A stretch of 64,000 nucleotides of DNA from Eutrigla gurnardus (taxonomy: Eukaryota > Chordata > Actinopteri > Perciformes > Triglidae): positions 7,214,322 through 7,278,321 of the forward strand of contig OY741279.1 in assembly GCA_963514095.1 (NCBI GenBank), given 5' to 3'. Positions 41,703 to 54,500 of this stretch are shown piece after piece. The translations under genes were made by a program, and so were the position numbers. Position 1 is the stretch's first letter. Every line of letters starts with the position of its first letter. Below the pieces are notes generated by a model. The model was not told the origin of the DNA. It did not search any database and worked only from the letters and a program-made list of their open reading frames with translations.

Positions 41703-43780
41703 TCACAAAAAAAAGATTAGGAGTAAAATAAAGAGTAGGTAAAGGTGTATGTTCCTGACTGCTCATACTTTAATTAACTACCTAACCAGTTCAAGCAGTT
41801 AGAAGGTACAAAACATGTGAAGGCCTTCTCCTTTAAGTTATTTTTTTTTTTCAGAATTGTTTTCAGATGCGCCATAGACCATCGTAAATTGCATCTGTGA
41901 TGATAAAAATGTAATCACTACATTTCTATGTTCGAAATATTGAGGTTTTATGGGAAATCTGACCTTTGACCCTTCCTCTGCAGGTTTAACCCCCTCTCTG
42001 AGATAGTTTTTCCGACACACAGCTTTCATACAACATCCAAATCACCTCTTCCAACAAAGCAGATATCGATCGTCTGGGTAAATCATTACAGAAATGGAGA
42101 TTTGCATCATTTTCTGATGGGAAATTACATCACAACCCATCCGGGACAAGGGGGCACGACGAGCGTCCCGACAGGATGGTCATGTCACAAGCAGGATAAT
42201 CGACCCGCAGAGTTGAAAGAAGAACAGATCAAACGTGACTCTATTATGAACAGTTCAGTTTTCTTTTGATTCAAATACAGACGAAGAAGCAAACAGCATT
42301 TCAGAAGTTGGTGAAAAAGCTTTAGCGCTGTTGAAGGTGTATAGTGTTTCTAATAATTGATAATTAGTCACCGGGATGGTATATTCGATCCAATAACTAT
42401 TATCTGATTAGAATCCAGCTCCTCAATCTCCCACCCGACCACCTCACCGATGTCTGGATTCTGTATTCCAGTTCATTTTTCTTCTCCGGTCGCAATCACT
42501 GCACCGGTCCAAGAGGTGGTGACGTTGATCCACTGAGTTTATTCTGACTCCGTATGACATCAGCAACACAAAAATGTGTTTACATTTCTTGTTCAGTTGC
42601 CAATTTGCTTTTTCTGCACAAAAAAACAACTCCCCACCACTTAAACAAAGAGGCTTCAGATGAATCCTCTAAAAAAGGTGCTAACAGTGTGTACCGCAGC
42701 CTGAAGCCTATTTATGCCCTGTAGTTGGACAGAAAGACACAGAAGGCAAATGAACTTCAGAAAATTGCATTTTATAGAGTAAAGTGTCACTGAGTGTAAT
42801 TCATTAAAATGCTACAATGAAGCACAGAGTCACAGAGAGGCGTTTTACATTACATAACAGTACGTACATCAGTTGGTCCAACAGTCATCACGTCATTTCA
42901 CAACACATGAGGATACAACTCAACAACGCCTGAATGCCGTTAGTGTCGACGGTGGCAGAGATACATGGAAATACATCGTTGTACGTGGTTTAGAGGTCCT
43001 TTCACGTGGTGGCACGGCATTTAGGGAAGACGGATTAGTGAGGGTGCATCTGTTTGTGCTTCATGTGTAAACATAAAGGAATTGGTCAACCACCCGCCCG
43101 TGATAATTTAACAAGGACGAGAAGAGAAAATGCTTAGCGTTGTGTGTTTGGGACATAGAGTGCAGATTGTAGAGACGGCACTAGTTGGCCACGATGTTTT
43201 CAACCTATGTATTCATAAAACAAACAAAAGGGTGGCACGTTGACTCAGCCATATGGAAACACAGACAGAGAGAGAAGGGGAGCTTTGAGACTTGATTATC
43301 TCAGAGCAATAATAATATCTTATCTCCCGTCCTGCCTGATAAGACGTGGGAGGAATAATCTGTGAAGTGCACTCCTATGGCTCGTGTCGATCCCTCACTG
43401 TAACCACGCTTCGTTGATAACGGCCTGGATTAGAGGATACAGCTGGCACTGTTTTTTTATGCCGTCAACAAATCCCATGAAAAGACCAAAACCAACAATG
43501 AATTGATCCTTCGTCAGAATGAAACTGTTTATTCTGAGTCGATCCCACAAACAGCGTCCTGCGGTGAATACTCATCAGAACACCACATGTATGAAACTAC
43601 TTGGCCTTTAAAAAAAATTAAACTATATATTTGAATGATTTAGGTCTTCAGCCGAGAATGGGCCAGAGACTGGGGGAAAAAAGCCAAGAACGTACTGAGA
43701 GACGGACGAAGACATTGTTGGTTTTTGATCTTTTAATCAATTAGTTTGGCAGTGGAATGTTACGAGAAAGACACACTCAC
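41703..43780. other. Intergenic or distal sh3bgrl2 3' region
   Basis: No coding resemblance seen. Minus-strand AATAAA signals at about 43528 and 42536 could terminate sh3bgrl2 transcripts if its last exon is at 44313-44327. Otherwise unremarkable. Confidence 0.5.
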
Positions 43781-43791
43781 TCACTCACACA

Positions 43792-43899
<108 letters not shown>

Positions 43900-44206
43900 A
43901 CTTTTGCTGCATTTTAGATTGACCTAAAGCGAACTGGTCTACTGATCCAAAGCTGCTACATCTATAGTTTGCACAGAACGTATGCTACCGACAGTGTTTC
44001 ACCGTCATAGTGTTGAAGGAAAAAAAAATACGAATACGACCATCAAGAAGTGAATCCTCTTCTTCTGTGAACAAGTCTTTCATCAGAATCAGACACTTCT
44101 CGGAAACGCAAGTATGAGTGTTGAAAGAGTGTTTAAAGGTCAGCGGAGGTCGTATGGGGTGAAATCCACGGGGTCTGATGTTTGGCAACATGCTGGCATC
44201 GTAGCC

Positions 44207-44228
44207 GGGGGGGGGGGGGGGGGGGGGG
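44207..44228 (+). repeat. Poly(G) run, 22 G
   Basis: A homopolymer of 22 G. It could form a G-quadruplex on the + strand and is prone to sequencing length error. Confidence 0.9.
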
Positions 44229-44312
44229 AGACAAGGGAGATAAGGTGAGGCCATTTTAGTCTTCATATGTTAAGATTCCCCCAGATGTCACATACCAGCT
44301 GTTTGCTCCAGG

Positions 44313-45270
44313 CTATGACTCAGAATCCTATTGGGGAGACAATAATAATAGAGAGATTAAACAATTATAATTTACATTCATCGTAAATTTACTAGAACAC
44401 ACATGCTACAAAGCCAGACATCTATGCTTAACATGAACCATGTATCCTGCTGGTTCATAACTAATCAGATCTCCTCTGACTTAGTTATCCAATCAACTGT
44501 TAGAAGAGAGACATACAAAAGGGATGTGACTGGGAGGTAAATCAAATAAACATGCCTAAGTGATGAATGATGTGATGTTTGTGGAATATGAGAGGCACTC
44601 TGCTGTGTATTGTTTCCAGACCAACTAATCACTGAGATTATCTCTGCCCAATGGTTGATGTGGGAACTATGATTATCTCAATTCTAAGAGGATCTTTGGG
44701 AGACGCAGTAAGTAAATATTAATATTTGTTAAACAGACGAGGAGACAAGGCAATCTAGAAGGAAGCAGTGTAAAAAAGAAGATGTGATGTTTTGTAATGA
44801 CCTGCCATTCCAGGATGGAACTATATGATATGGTGAAAGAGGTTTATGTTGTCTTTATAATATAATAATATATTGTATTTTATATCGTATTTTTCTACCA
44901 ATATACCTGCACTGTTTGTTATTCAAGGTAATGACTGTCTAGAATGAATTTTATTATAGCTCCAAGAGAAGAAATTAATCATGAAGATAATTTCATAACT
45001 GTGCATTTAAATTGCAGATAATTATTTTAATTTTGATGATGATTAAATGAAATAATTATCTGCAATTTAAATGCACAGTTATGAAATTATCTTCACATAC
45101 AATATAATTATTTTATTTTCAAGATGAATGATTAATATTTCATAATTTCATTAGAAATCTTAAAGAGATTCAGTATTATGGCATATAGTTACAACCAGGC
45201 ACACAAGACCAAGACATAACTACTGCGATATCTTAAGGTCAAAATTTAGTCACTTCCTGTTTGTCGTTTT

Positions 45271-45322
<52 letters not shown>

Positions 45323-46753
45323 TTCAAAATGCCTATACATGTTTATTTTCCCTTACTTTCACTGAGGGTTGGGCACTGAGCCCGAGGAATGCAAACACAG
45401 TGTTGTCCTCCTTTGATTGGAAGAAGTCTTCATAGTCCTGAGGGAGAAGAGGACAAATGAGCACGTTACATAATCTCTATTGAAAGAAGGCCTGCCAGAT
45501 AGTTCCTCCACTTCTGCTTTTATTGTAATTCAATGTCCATGACATGGCCTAGCTGTTGGATTACCTTGGCCAGTGAGAGTGATGGCAGAGCAGAGCAGAT
45601 AATCTGCCCCAGCCATGAAACTGGATTAGGACCGGATTACAGAGTGGTGTGCAAGCTCAGTGGGGGACGTGAACTGGCAAGCACTAACTGGTTGAACTCA
45701 TCCGCTTGCATAGGTAGCCCAACCTTGGACTGGACACATGCGATGCATTTTGGTGAGTATGAGGGAAAACTCCTCATGGCAGGCCTACCCTTAAAGACCG
45801 GATTTGCAAGAATACTGAGAGACAGAATGCAGTCCGAGTGGTGGATTGTTCATGGTAAAAGCTGAGAGAAACCAACACGCCATCGTACCCCACAGTATTG
45901 ATCCTCGTTGAAGATCTGTGGAGGCAGCGGGTTGCCTTTCTCCGGCTGCTTGTCTCTGGGGATGTTGCGATACATCCAGAGCCTCTGCTCCTCCACCATG
46001 GTGATATCCACTTCCTGGAAGCTGATCCGATTGGCCTCTAGGAAACCCACCACTGCCTGCTGATGCTTTTTTACCTGGGAGGGGTCGAGAAAAAAACAAT
46101 AAAAGAAAAAACAAAAACAGTGTAGTAGAGGAGGGTATTTTATTAATGTATTTTTTTTTCCTTAAAATATTTTAATATATTCATAATGTGTATCTTATCC
46201 ACATCTCGGGCAGCAGCCACGGCACACTTTTCCTCTGCCCCTTGGACCCTACAGAAGCACTTACCTGGATATCGAACCCTGGCCTCCGGGGTCAGGGAGC
46301 AGAGTTTAACCAACCACACACACACACACACACACTGAGGCCCCTTGGACTGCTCAAATAAACCTTTATTATTTAAAGCATACATGATGATGTCCTGCAC
46401 ACTTTCTTTCTGGGTAGTTGCGCCCCTGCTGTAGACTATGCAATGAACTTTCCCACTGATGTCTATGGGGATGGATACAACAGCTCCCAATGGTATTATC
46501 CCCCGTGCATTCTCTGCAATGTTCTGTGTGTGAGTGAAAACACACAAGGATAATTTTAGAAGACAGAAAACTCCCATGGAAGGGAAAGTCGTAAACAGAG
46601 GGGCACAGTCTTTATGTTTTGGAGTTTTATGATTAGAATGATGTTAAATTGGCTTAAATGCAAAGGGAAACATTGTTTCAATAGAATGTAGCATCTTTTT
46701 TATCACATCTAGCCTGTATCATTTCTAAAGTCCAATAGCCAAAATCAAACTAT

Positions 46754-46812
<59 letters not shown>

Positions 46813-48299
46813 TATAAGAGTGTGTGTATGTAAGCGGTAGATGGATGGGTGTGTGTGTGTGTGTGTGTGTGTGTGTCAGTCCATTGATGTAGTGAAGCCG
46901 AGGGCCACAATGGAGCCATTGTTTTACCTCAAAGACAATAAGGGATTGTTCTGACGTGTCTTCTGATTGTCTGTGCGTGGTCATAAAACAGCTTTATCTG
47001 GACTCTCAAAGACAGTAAATGAATTGCAAATTTACGGACTGCCTTTAGAGAGAGAGAAGCATGTCTGTTTGCTCTGGTCAAAGGTTAAAACTCCATATAG
47101 AACGGCTTGTCTGGGTCTTTGCACCACATAGCATGGTCTCTGATATGGAACAAATGATACGACCTTCCTCTGAGCTGAAAAGCAGGCAGCGGGAGTCTAA
47201 ATAATGAAAGAGGCTCCCCCAGTGAGGGTGAGTGAGAGTGTGTGTCAGGGGGCGGACAAGTTCAGATTTTTGGTACAGATCGCACCCCTAAACGGACATC
47301 CACAGCACAGTTTATGAGCATACATGCATTGTTTGGGAGCACGTTCTGAGATGGATTAAATGGAGGTTAAGACTAATCCTGGAGTCACGGACAGAGAGGG
47401 ACACAGGGAAAGAGATAAATAATAATAATAATAATACATAAAAATCAAATCACAAGCAAAGAAAAAAATCAGAAAAGAAACAAAAAAAGATACAGGACTG
47501 TTTCCTCTCGGGATGATGTCTGATTTTCTCTTATATCGTGATTCAAAAACACTCACGATAACTTGAAAGCAGTGAATTTCCATCATCAGCTGAACAATAG
47601 AGATAAATTTAGATGTTTATGTGGAAATGTATGTATCCTTAATTTATAGGGAGACTTTATGATTTCAGATTATTTGATTGTTTTTCACTAAAAAGGATGT
47701 TTAGTAAAAGAAAGTATAGTGACGCTATAATAAAATGATATGTGAGTATGTTTGTATGCCATTTTAAGAGTTTGTGCATATTTTGATGATTATCATGATC
47801 ATTTTGTGAATCGCAGTTATTTATTTTAGCAGGATAAACTTGACACGAAATGTCTCATCCCACTAGAATCTATTTTTTTTTCACTGAGGGTGTGTGTGTG
47901 AGTGTGGGGGGGGGGGGGGGGGGATAACCTAATTTTGCACTTTCATTCTGTGCTGATGATTTCCGCCTCACTAATCCGCTGTTGTTACACTGCGAACTGC
48001 TCATTTTATGAGGACACTGTATGTTTTGATCATTACTTTCACATCGAGCCCATTCTTGTGTTGCACATATATCTGTTTTTCACATTTCATCTCACTCCAC
48101 ACCACCATCTCACTCTCTCTCTCCCTCTCTCTACACATATCAATGTCACTTTAAATCGGCCACGGGATCCAGTCTCACCTTCTCTCTTTATTCAATCACA
48201 TGTAACTCAATTCACAAGCATTCACAGTAAATTACATTCACATGAGCTCAACACTGACTGACCCAAATGGTGGACTTCTTCACGCTTGCACGACTTTGC

Positions 48300-48330
<31 letters not shown>

Positions 48331-49035
48331 CAGAGAGAGATAGAGATAGTCTGTTGTTTTGAATGTATGTGTCATAGAGTTAAAAATAACTTTTTGTGTA
48401 AACACTCGCACATATTGCTCTCCCATTCTAGAGATGAAGCATGATAAAATAAATATATTACTCATTTCCCCCATGACCTAAGACTTGAAGCACCCACAGA
48501 GGAGTGTTGTTTGATGATTTTCTACTGGCACTGCATTTCAGACAGCTGGGCCTTCTCAACATGTGTCTGTTTTTTTCCCCCCAGGAAACAATCCAGCATG
48601 AGGGATGCTATCATGGTTGTTTTCATTATATCTAGTGTTTTTCATCATGCATTGCTACGTAAAGGAATTCAAAAGTGAGAAAAAAAGGTGTAAGTCCAAT
48701 TGAATATACGATAATTAAAGAAATCTCACATCCGAGAAGAATACAACAGGCTGAAATTGACAAATCCACCCTGGCATTCAAAGATGTGCGTCTTAGAGAA
48801 TAACCCGCCTTGCTGTTTGAACGATGCTGATTGCTTTTACTGCTTGTAAACAGTGTGAAGTCGCGCTCACAGTCTGGTACACACAGTGGCAATAAACGAG
48901 CAGAAAGATTCCCACGTGTGTGCGTGTGACATGCCTGCATACGTTACACAACTACACAAACAAGCTTGAAATCACATACAAAACACTCACCGCGACCGAG
49001 CCGCTTGAGGAGGCGATGTAAACCTTGACGACCAT
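44313..49035 (-). CDS. sh3bgrl2: SH3 domain-binding glutamate-rich-like protein 2
   Basis: Thioredoxin-fold SH3BGR family member. Exons on the minus strand are 48991-49035 (MVVKVYIASSSGSVA, start 49033-49035), 45889-46074 and an exon ending at 45437. The second exon encodes VKKHQQAVVGFLEANRISF, DITMVEEQRLWMY and NPLPPQIFNEDQYCG. The third starts DYEDFFQSKEDNTVFAFLGL. Two endings fit. The third exon may splice at AAA|GTAAGG (about 45350) to a tiny exon at 44313-44327 encoding DSES-stop, analogous to the short last exon I recall in the human gene. Or it may read through to TAG at 45333-45335. Either gives about 106-115 residues. The gene is head-to-head with lca5. Confidence 0.88.
44982..45095. 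repeat. Perfect inverted repeat, 46-bp arms, 22-nt loop
   Basis: The arm at 44982-45027 is the exact reverse complement of 45050-45095. The loop is 45028-45049. The arms are AT-rich but not simple repeat (they contain gcatttaaattgcagataat). If the last sh3bgrl2 exon is as proposed, this hairpin lies in its final intron. Confidence 0.9.
45279..45320 (+). repeat. (GT)n microsatellite
   Basis: A GT run of about 20 units, just downstream (minus sense) of the third sh3bgrl2 coding exon. Confidence 0.92.
46757..46877 (+). repeat. (TA)n and (GT)n microsatellite pair
   Basis: A TA run at 46757-46808 and a GT run at about 46850-46877, 40 bp apart, in the large first intron of sh3bgrl2. Confidence 0.9.
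48303..48331 (+). repeat. (GT)n microsatellite
   Basis: A GT run of 14 units in the first intron of sh3bgrl2. Confidence 0.9.
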
Positions 49036-49202
49036 ATTAATCCCAAATTACTGTCAGACAGTCGATAAACAACCTGTTTGGAGGCAGCGAGGAGGAGCGT
49101 TTATTGCCGCAAATATCAAGTTCAGCCGCCGGCGGTGTTTCAGGAGAGCGAAGACGCGCGTCTCCAGTCTTTAAACTGAGTCATGATAATAAAACACTGT
49201 GT

Positions 49203-49224
49203 GCTGCTGCTGCTGCTGCTGCTG
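49203..49224 (+). repeat. (GCT)7 trinucleotide run near the sh3bgrl2 5' end
   Basis: Seven GCT units about 170 bp upstream of the sh3bgrl2 start codon, in its GC-rich 5' UTR or promoter. Not translated in the gene model. Confidence 0.8.
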
Positions 49225-49299
49225 GCCGTGACGCTCAACCAGTCTCACTGCACAGATACACACAGACATCATGCGAAACACTGGACTTCCGGTCATAGT

Positions 49300-51533
49300 T
49301 TTCAAAATAAAACATACAGCAATAGCATAGAACAACAATTATAGTGCGCAATATTGTAAAATCCACCCATACTTTGAGAATATTAAATCATTATGATTTG
49401 ACCAAAATAAGGGGTCAGATTCACATTGTTTAAAGTATGCATGTGCGTTTAAGTGATATACCCAATTTAGTTTCTCCATATTTTTTTCTCAAATGGTGCC
49501 AATTAAAGAACTGACAGACTGTGTATGTATATGCACAGATACATTTCAACATGTATTGCACATGCAGCATGAAAACATAATAACAGCAGCTGTGAATATT
49601 GCAAGTTTTGACACTATACTGGTATGTTACATAAGGTCAGGTAGCAGGTCATGGGGTCATGACATAAATCTCAAACGCCAAGCAAATAAAGTGACACACT
49701 TTGTATGCAAATATACAATATACTTTATGGCATAAGCACTATGTGGTGCCAGATAAAATGAACATACAGTTACTACAATCACAACATGAACCACAGCGCC
49801 ACTCTGGTGTTAATGCGGTACTGCATGGGGTGCTGTGGTTGCCATGGTACGGCATCAGCGGTAGGGCAGGAGCAAACCTCAAGGCGTGCAGTGGACCAAA
49901 GAAATGTATCTGGAAGCTTCTGGTTGTCGGGATTACTTCTTCCTGCTGTTTTGCTGTAGACTATTACAGGACGGTACATGTTAAAAAAAAAAACGGTAGC
50001 GATGACTGTTTCTAAAAAGGACGAACGTATATGCCTTCGTATGTTTGACGGTAAAGTTAGCTAAGTTAGCTTAAGTTCATGCTAGTAGTTGAATCGCTAC
50101 GTAGCTAACGTTAGCCGATCGAGTCGAACCAGGAAGACGTTAATTACAGAGTTAAACGTAAACCAGACGAAGCCGGGAAGCTTTGAAAGAGTAAAGGTGA
50201 AAAACGGACAGGTTGGTGCTAGCAGTTACCACCTGTTGGTGTCCGTTTTTTTGTTTGCTATGATAGCATAATAAGCTATCAACAACAAGGCAGTCACCGT
50301 TAGCTAGCTTTCCACAACCCCTTATGGGGCCATCGCTCAGCTAATGTCTTATTAACGTATATTTTATAATGTTGCATATGTTAAGAGCCCACTGAGATGT
50401 GTGTTTGGCTTCGGGTAATTCACTAGACCCATTGTAGCTCTTAACGTGAACGTTTCCTCTCACAACAATCCACCTGTCAACAGCAGACGGCATACTTTAA
50501 TCCAATCTGTCCGTGTCACTGAAGGGGGGAAGCTAGTAATACCACAAGAGTAAGCCCTTGATAGCACGCTTCTGTTTGTATATGTGTGTTTTTACTTGAG
50601 AGCTTGTGTCCTTAACTAGTGTCGTTATCAGAGAGACAGCCAGCCATAAGCACGATGAAACAGAAGACGTGAATGATGATGTCAACAGAAATGATGGCGA
50701 TGACGTGGTGAGTGTCAGATTCTCTGACGTTGATACTACTCTACAGCCAGGCATAGTCGATGGTAATGCTACTTCATATAATTCAAGTAATTAAGCAATT
50801 TATGGTGATGCTGCTGTGTGTACTGTTGTTGCCATAGATACATGCCCATCAAGTCAATCTATTATTGCCAGGGCTGATGAAAGGGCGAAATGACTGCATA
50901 ACCTTTATATTACATTATTACAAATATTATTACATTATTACAAACATTTAAGAGTCTACTAGCTACGAGTCCTAGATTCTGTGTTTATTATTCAGACTAC
51001 TTATTTTTGTTGATGTTTCAAATAGAGCAAATGTGTGGAAATGTTTGACATTTGATTTGTGTAAAAGGTATAAATACCTACCCTTTAGCAGGCTGGCAAC
51101 ATAAGAGACTAGTAAATGTTTTGGCAGTCGGGAAAAAAACGTCTGTTTAATATGTCACCAGGGCAGATGGGGGCAGGCTTGCGTTTTGTATGTAGCAGCA
51201 GTGGTGTGGAGTAGTGATATCATGCAGCCTCATGGAAAATTCCACCTCATGAGTGTTGTCGCTTAGTGACCGAGACACACAATACGGAAATCCTGAGAGA
51301 AACCAGTTGGCCTCGCTTCTTATTACCGTTTTGGATGAAATGTGAGGATTTTTCCCTGAAGCAGTACAAATTATGTGGTCAGTTAACCAGGGGACTTTTA
51401 CTGTAAATTTGTTAAAGTTGCTGTTAAATACGTCCTGTACAAGTAAGCCTATGTTATTGTTACATTGTAACTCAGAAAAAAATAATGTAATTCAAAGTTT
51501 CTTTCCAACTTTTTGTGTTTACATTTAACGCAG
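49300..51533. other. Divergent sh3bgrl2/lca5 intergenic and lca5 5' region
   Basis: No coding exon with clear resemblance. lca5 5'-untranslated exons must lie here: the first coding exon starts at an acceptor (cag at 51531-51533). A donor-like gtgagt at 50708 could close one. Apart from the X-box-like site, no element can be fixed. Confidence 0.5.
49838..49851 (+). promoter_or_regulatory. RFX X-box-like site upstream of lca5
   Basis: GTTGCCATGGTACG. The left half-site GTTGCC matches the RFX consensus exactly; the right half-site has two mismatches. X-boxes mark promoters of ciliary genes, and lca5 encodes a ciliary protein. The site lies in the interval between sh3bgrl2 and lca5. Confidence 0.5.
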
Positions 51534-51547
51534 CGACAAGTGACATC

Positions 51548-54500
51548 ATGGAATCTGAAAAGACAACTGATCCGTATGAAGACAACCGGGATGATGATCA
51601 GAGCCGCCAGTCACTCCGCAGTACAAAGATTGATTCCCAAACATCATCCGTCCAAAAGCGCAAAAAGAACATCCGGGACATAGTCCAGGATGAGGGTGAA
51701 AAAGACGGCGGTGTCGAGAATAGATCTAAAACCCAAATCAGGCGTTCGGATCCAGATCGGGACCGGGTCTCAGATGGAGAGGGACGGAGAAGTAGTGAGT
51801 CGTATTACTCTGAGGACTATGAGAATGAATCTCCTTCAGAACGCTCAATCTCACCATACTCCCAGTCCCGGACTCCATCACCTACACCTCCAAGAGGCGT
51901 GCGGGCGAAGAGGATTTCTAACAGCCCCCTCCACAAGACAGGTATATTAAGCAAGGGAATTAGAAGGATAGATGGATGCATGAATGAAACGTAACCCTCA
52001 CTGGTTAAATTTGATTTAGTGTCCAGGTGATGGCAGTGTAAGGCTGATTTCACCAATGGTGATTTCTATTGAGACATGAAAATATGTATGAGCAGTTTTT
52101 TTCACCCTTAACATTGACTGACAATCAATTGTTCTTAATGAAGTTGCTTTTGAATATTGTAAACATTTGTAAAAGTTCTTAACAACACACACTATGATTT
52201 TGATTAGTCTTTAGCCTCAAACTTAGGATGTGCAGTTGTCCATTTGTTTCAGTAGTGGCCTGTAAAGGTTTACTGTCATTACCTTCTCTACCTTGCAGGT
52301 GGTGTGGGGAGCTGGGGTGCGTCCCGTCCGCAGCGCCCCGGTGGCCAGCCCTTGACCCAGCAGCATCGCAGGGGAGTGCGTTCACAAAGCAAGGAGTCCA
52401 CTCCCCCTAAAGCCCTGGACCTGGTGACAAAAAGGATGCTTTCAGCCCGCTTGCTGAAGATCAATGAACTGCATAACTCACTTGCTGAGCTGCAACAGCG
52501 CACTGATGAGCTGCAGAAGGAAAACCGAGTTCTCAGACAGGTAAACCTATGCCTCTAGTTATGTATGGGTTAAATATATGACACCATATACCAGATACAC
52601 ACACACACTCATCTTTGCAAGAAAATCAATCACATAATCTCTTACCGTTAAAATTCTTTGTATCAACTTGAACACCTGCGCCATCCTCAAACTGAATTTC
52701 TCTTCCATGCTGCAGCTTCAGGTTCGTCAGGAGAAAGCCCTGCATCGCTACGATGACACAGAAAGCGAGATTTCACAGCTACTGTCGCGCCACAACAACG
52801 AGACCCACGTGCTGCGTGAGCGACTCAGGCGTACGCAGGAGCGGGAACGGGCAGCTGAACGCCGGATGAAGGACAGCGAGGAGCAGCTGCAACGGAGCCA
52901 GTCCACCATCGCGAGGCTGAAGAAGCTGGTCGACCAGCGAGAGTTAGGAGCCAGAGACGAGCTAAGCCGCAGGCTGGAGGAAGAGAAGACACGAGCCCAA
53001 GAGACAGAATGCAAGATTAAGGTACATTTATGTATTTACAGACATTGGAGACCCTCTGAATTGTATCTCAGGAGTTGCCTAAATATATCCGGTGTTCATC
53101 ACCAGACTTGAGATTTTTTCCATGTGGATGGAAAGTATCTGTTTGTGTGTGTGTTTTTGAAGGAGCTTGAGCGTAGCATGGAGCTGAGCAGCAGCAGTTA
53201 CCAGAGGCAGCTAGCTGCAGAGAGGAAGAAGACAATCAGTGCGCAGGAAGAGATCAGGATTCTTCAGGAGGAGCTGGGACGACTGACCAATAAACTCAAG
53301 GTCCATATACAGAAAAATATACTCAAGATGATGATATTATGATTGGTTATTAAAAAAAAAGCTTTGTTCTATTATTTTCTCACAGGAGAAGGAGAGAGAA
53401 CTAGATGCCAAGAACATTTATGCCAACCGCATGATGAAACCCGCACTGAGAAAAGATGTTGACAGTGGCGCAAAGCGGAAAGGTAAGGCTTTTGAAAACG
53501 GATGATTTTGAATATAAGTCATGAAACTAGAGCTCTGTATGAACGTATCATGGTTTGGAATGAGTAGACTCTTAATATATAATCTGCTTTTGTTTCACAC
53601 ACAGTCCCCAGCAGAAGCAGCACCAAGGCAGTGCAGACCAAAGACAGGGCGTCGAGTCTGGATTTCCCCACACCTCCCCCTGCCATCAGTGATGCCCATG
53701 TGGACAGCGAACAGGCACCTGACGAATACCTATCACTCAAGGTAAATTCACTCCACTTCTCTTCACACCAACGCCCCCACGTCTTCCTCTGTCGCGGTTA
53801 TTTCACTGTCATTCGCCTCTTATGACTCATTCTCTCAATCCATTAACGTCAGCAGGAGCCTGACCGAGGGGACAGACAGGCAGAGTCAGAATACAGACTT
53901 CAGAAATGGCAACAGCAGAAAATGAGAGACAGAGAAGCAGAAGGAGACAAGGAGAAGGAGTTGGTGAAGGAGAAAGAGGAGAAGCGGCAACTCAACCGGG
54001 AGCTAAATGTGCTTGAGGAGAAGGCAAAGACACACGGAGATGGTAAGATGAGCAAATCATGTGCATGTGTTTAAGTGCATATATATAATGTATATTATAA
54101 TTGTATAATTGTCTTATGTCCACAGGCTGGGAGACCAAAAAAGATGAAGACGACAGAAAGAAGAAACGCTCCCCATTAAACCAGGAGGAAGAGTACAACA
54201 GGAAGCCTGGCCATGTTCAGGAAGAGGTGGAGAGGTGGAACCAGGGCACTCTGGCCAATCAGGAAGCATCTGAAGAAGCCCGTCGCAAAAAAGAACAGCT
54301 GCTGGCTAAGATGCGTGAAATAGACCGTCAGATCAACGGAGCCCAGGACCCCATGTTTGCTAAATCCGATCCTTCCGAGTCCAATAAGGCTAACAGTAAC
54401 CATTCTTCTCCTCGTCTTCCTGAGCAGAGGAACTATAACGCCTCGATTTTTAACCTCACTGAGTCAGAGTCGGACAGTTTGCGTGCTGAGGCTGGAAGCA

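Noticed and set aside
45533..45865. 110-codon open frame in the second intron of sh3bgrl2
   Set aside because: No recognisable domain and no splice support. It overlaps the sense of an intron of a gene on the other strand.
46230..46325. Functional tRNA gene
   Set aside because: The tRNA-like sequence has no acceptor stem and an altered B box, so it is at most a SINE relic.
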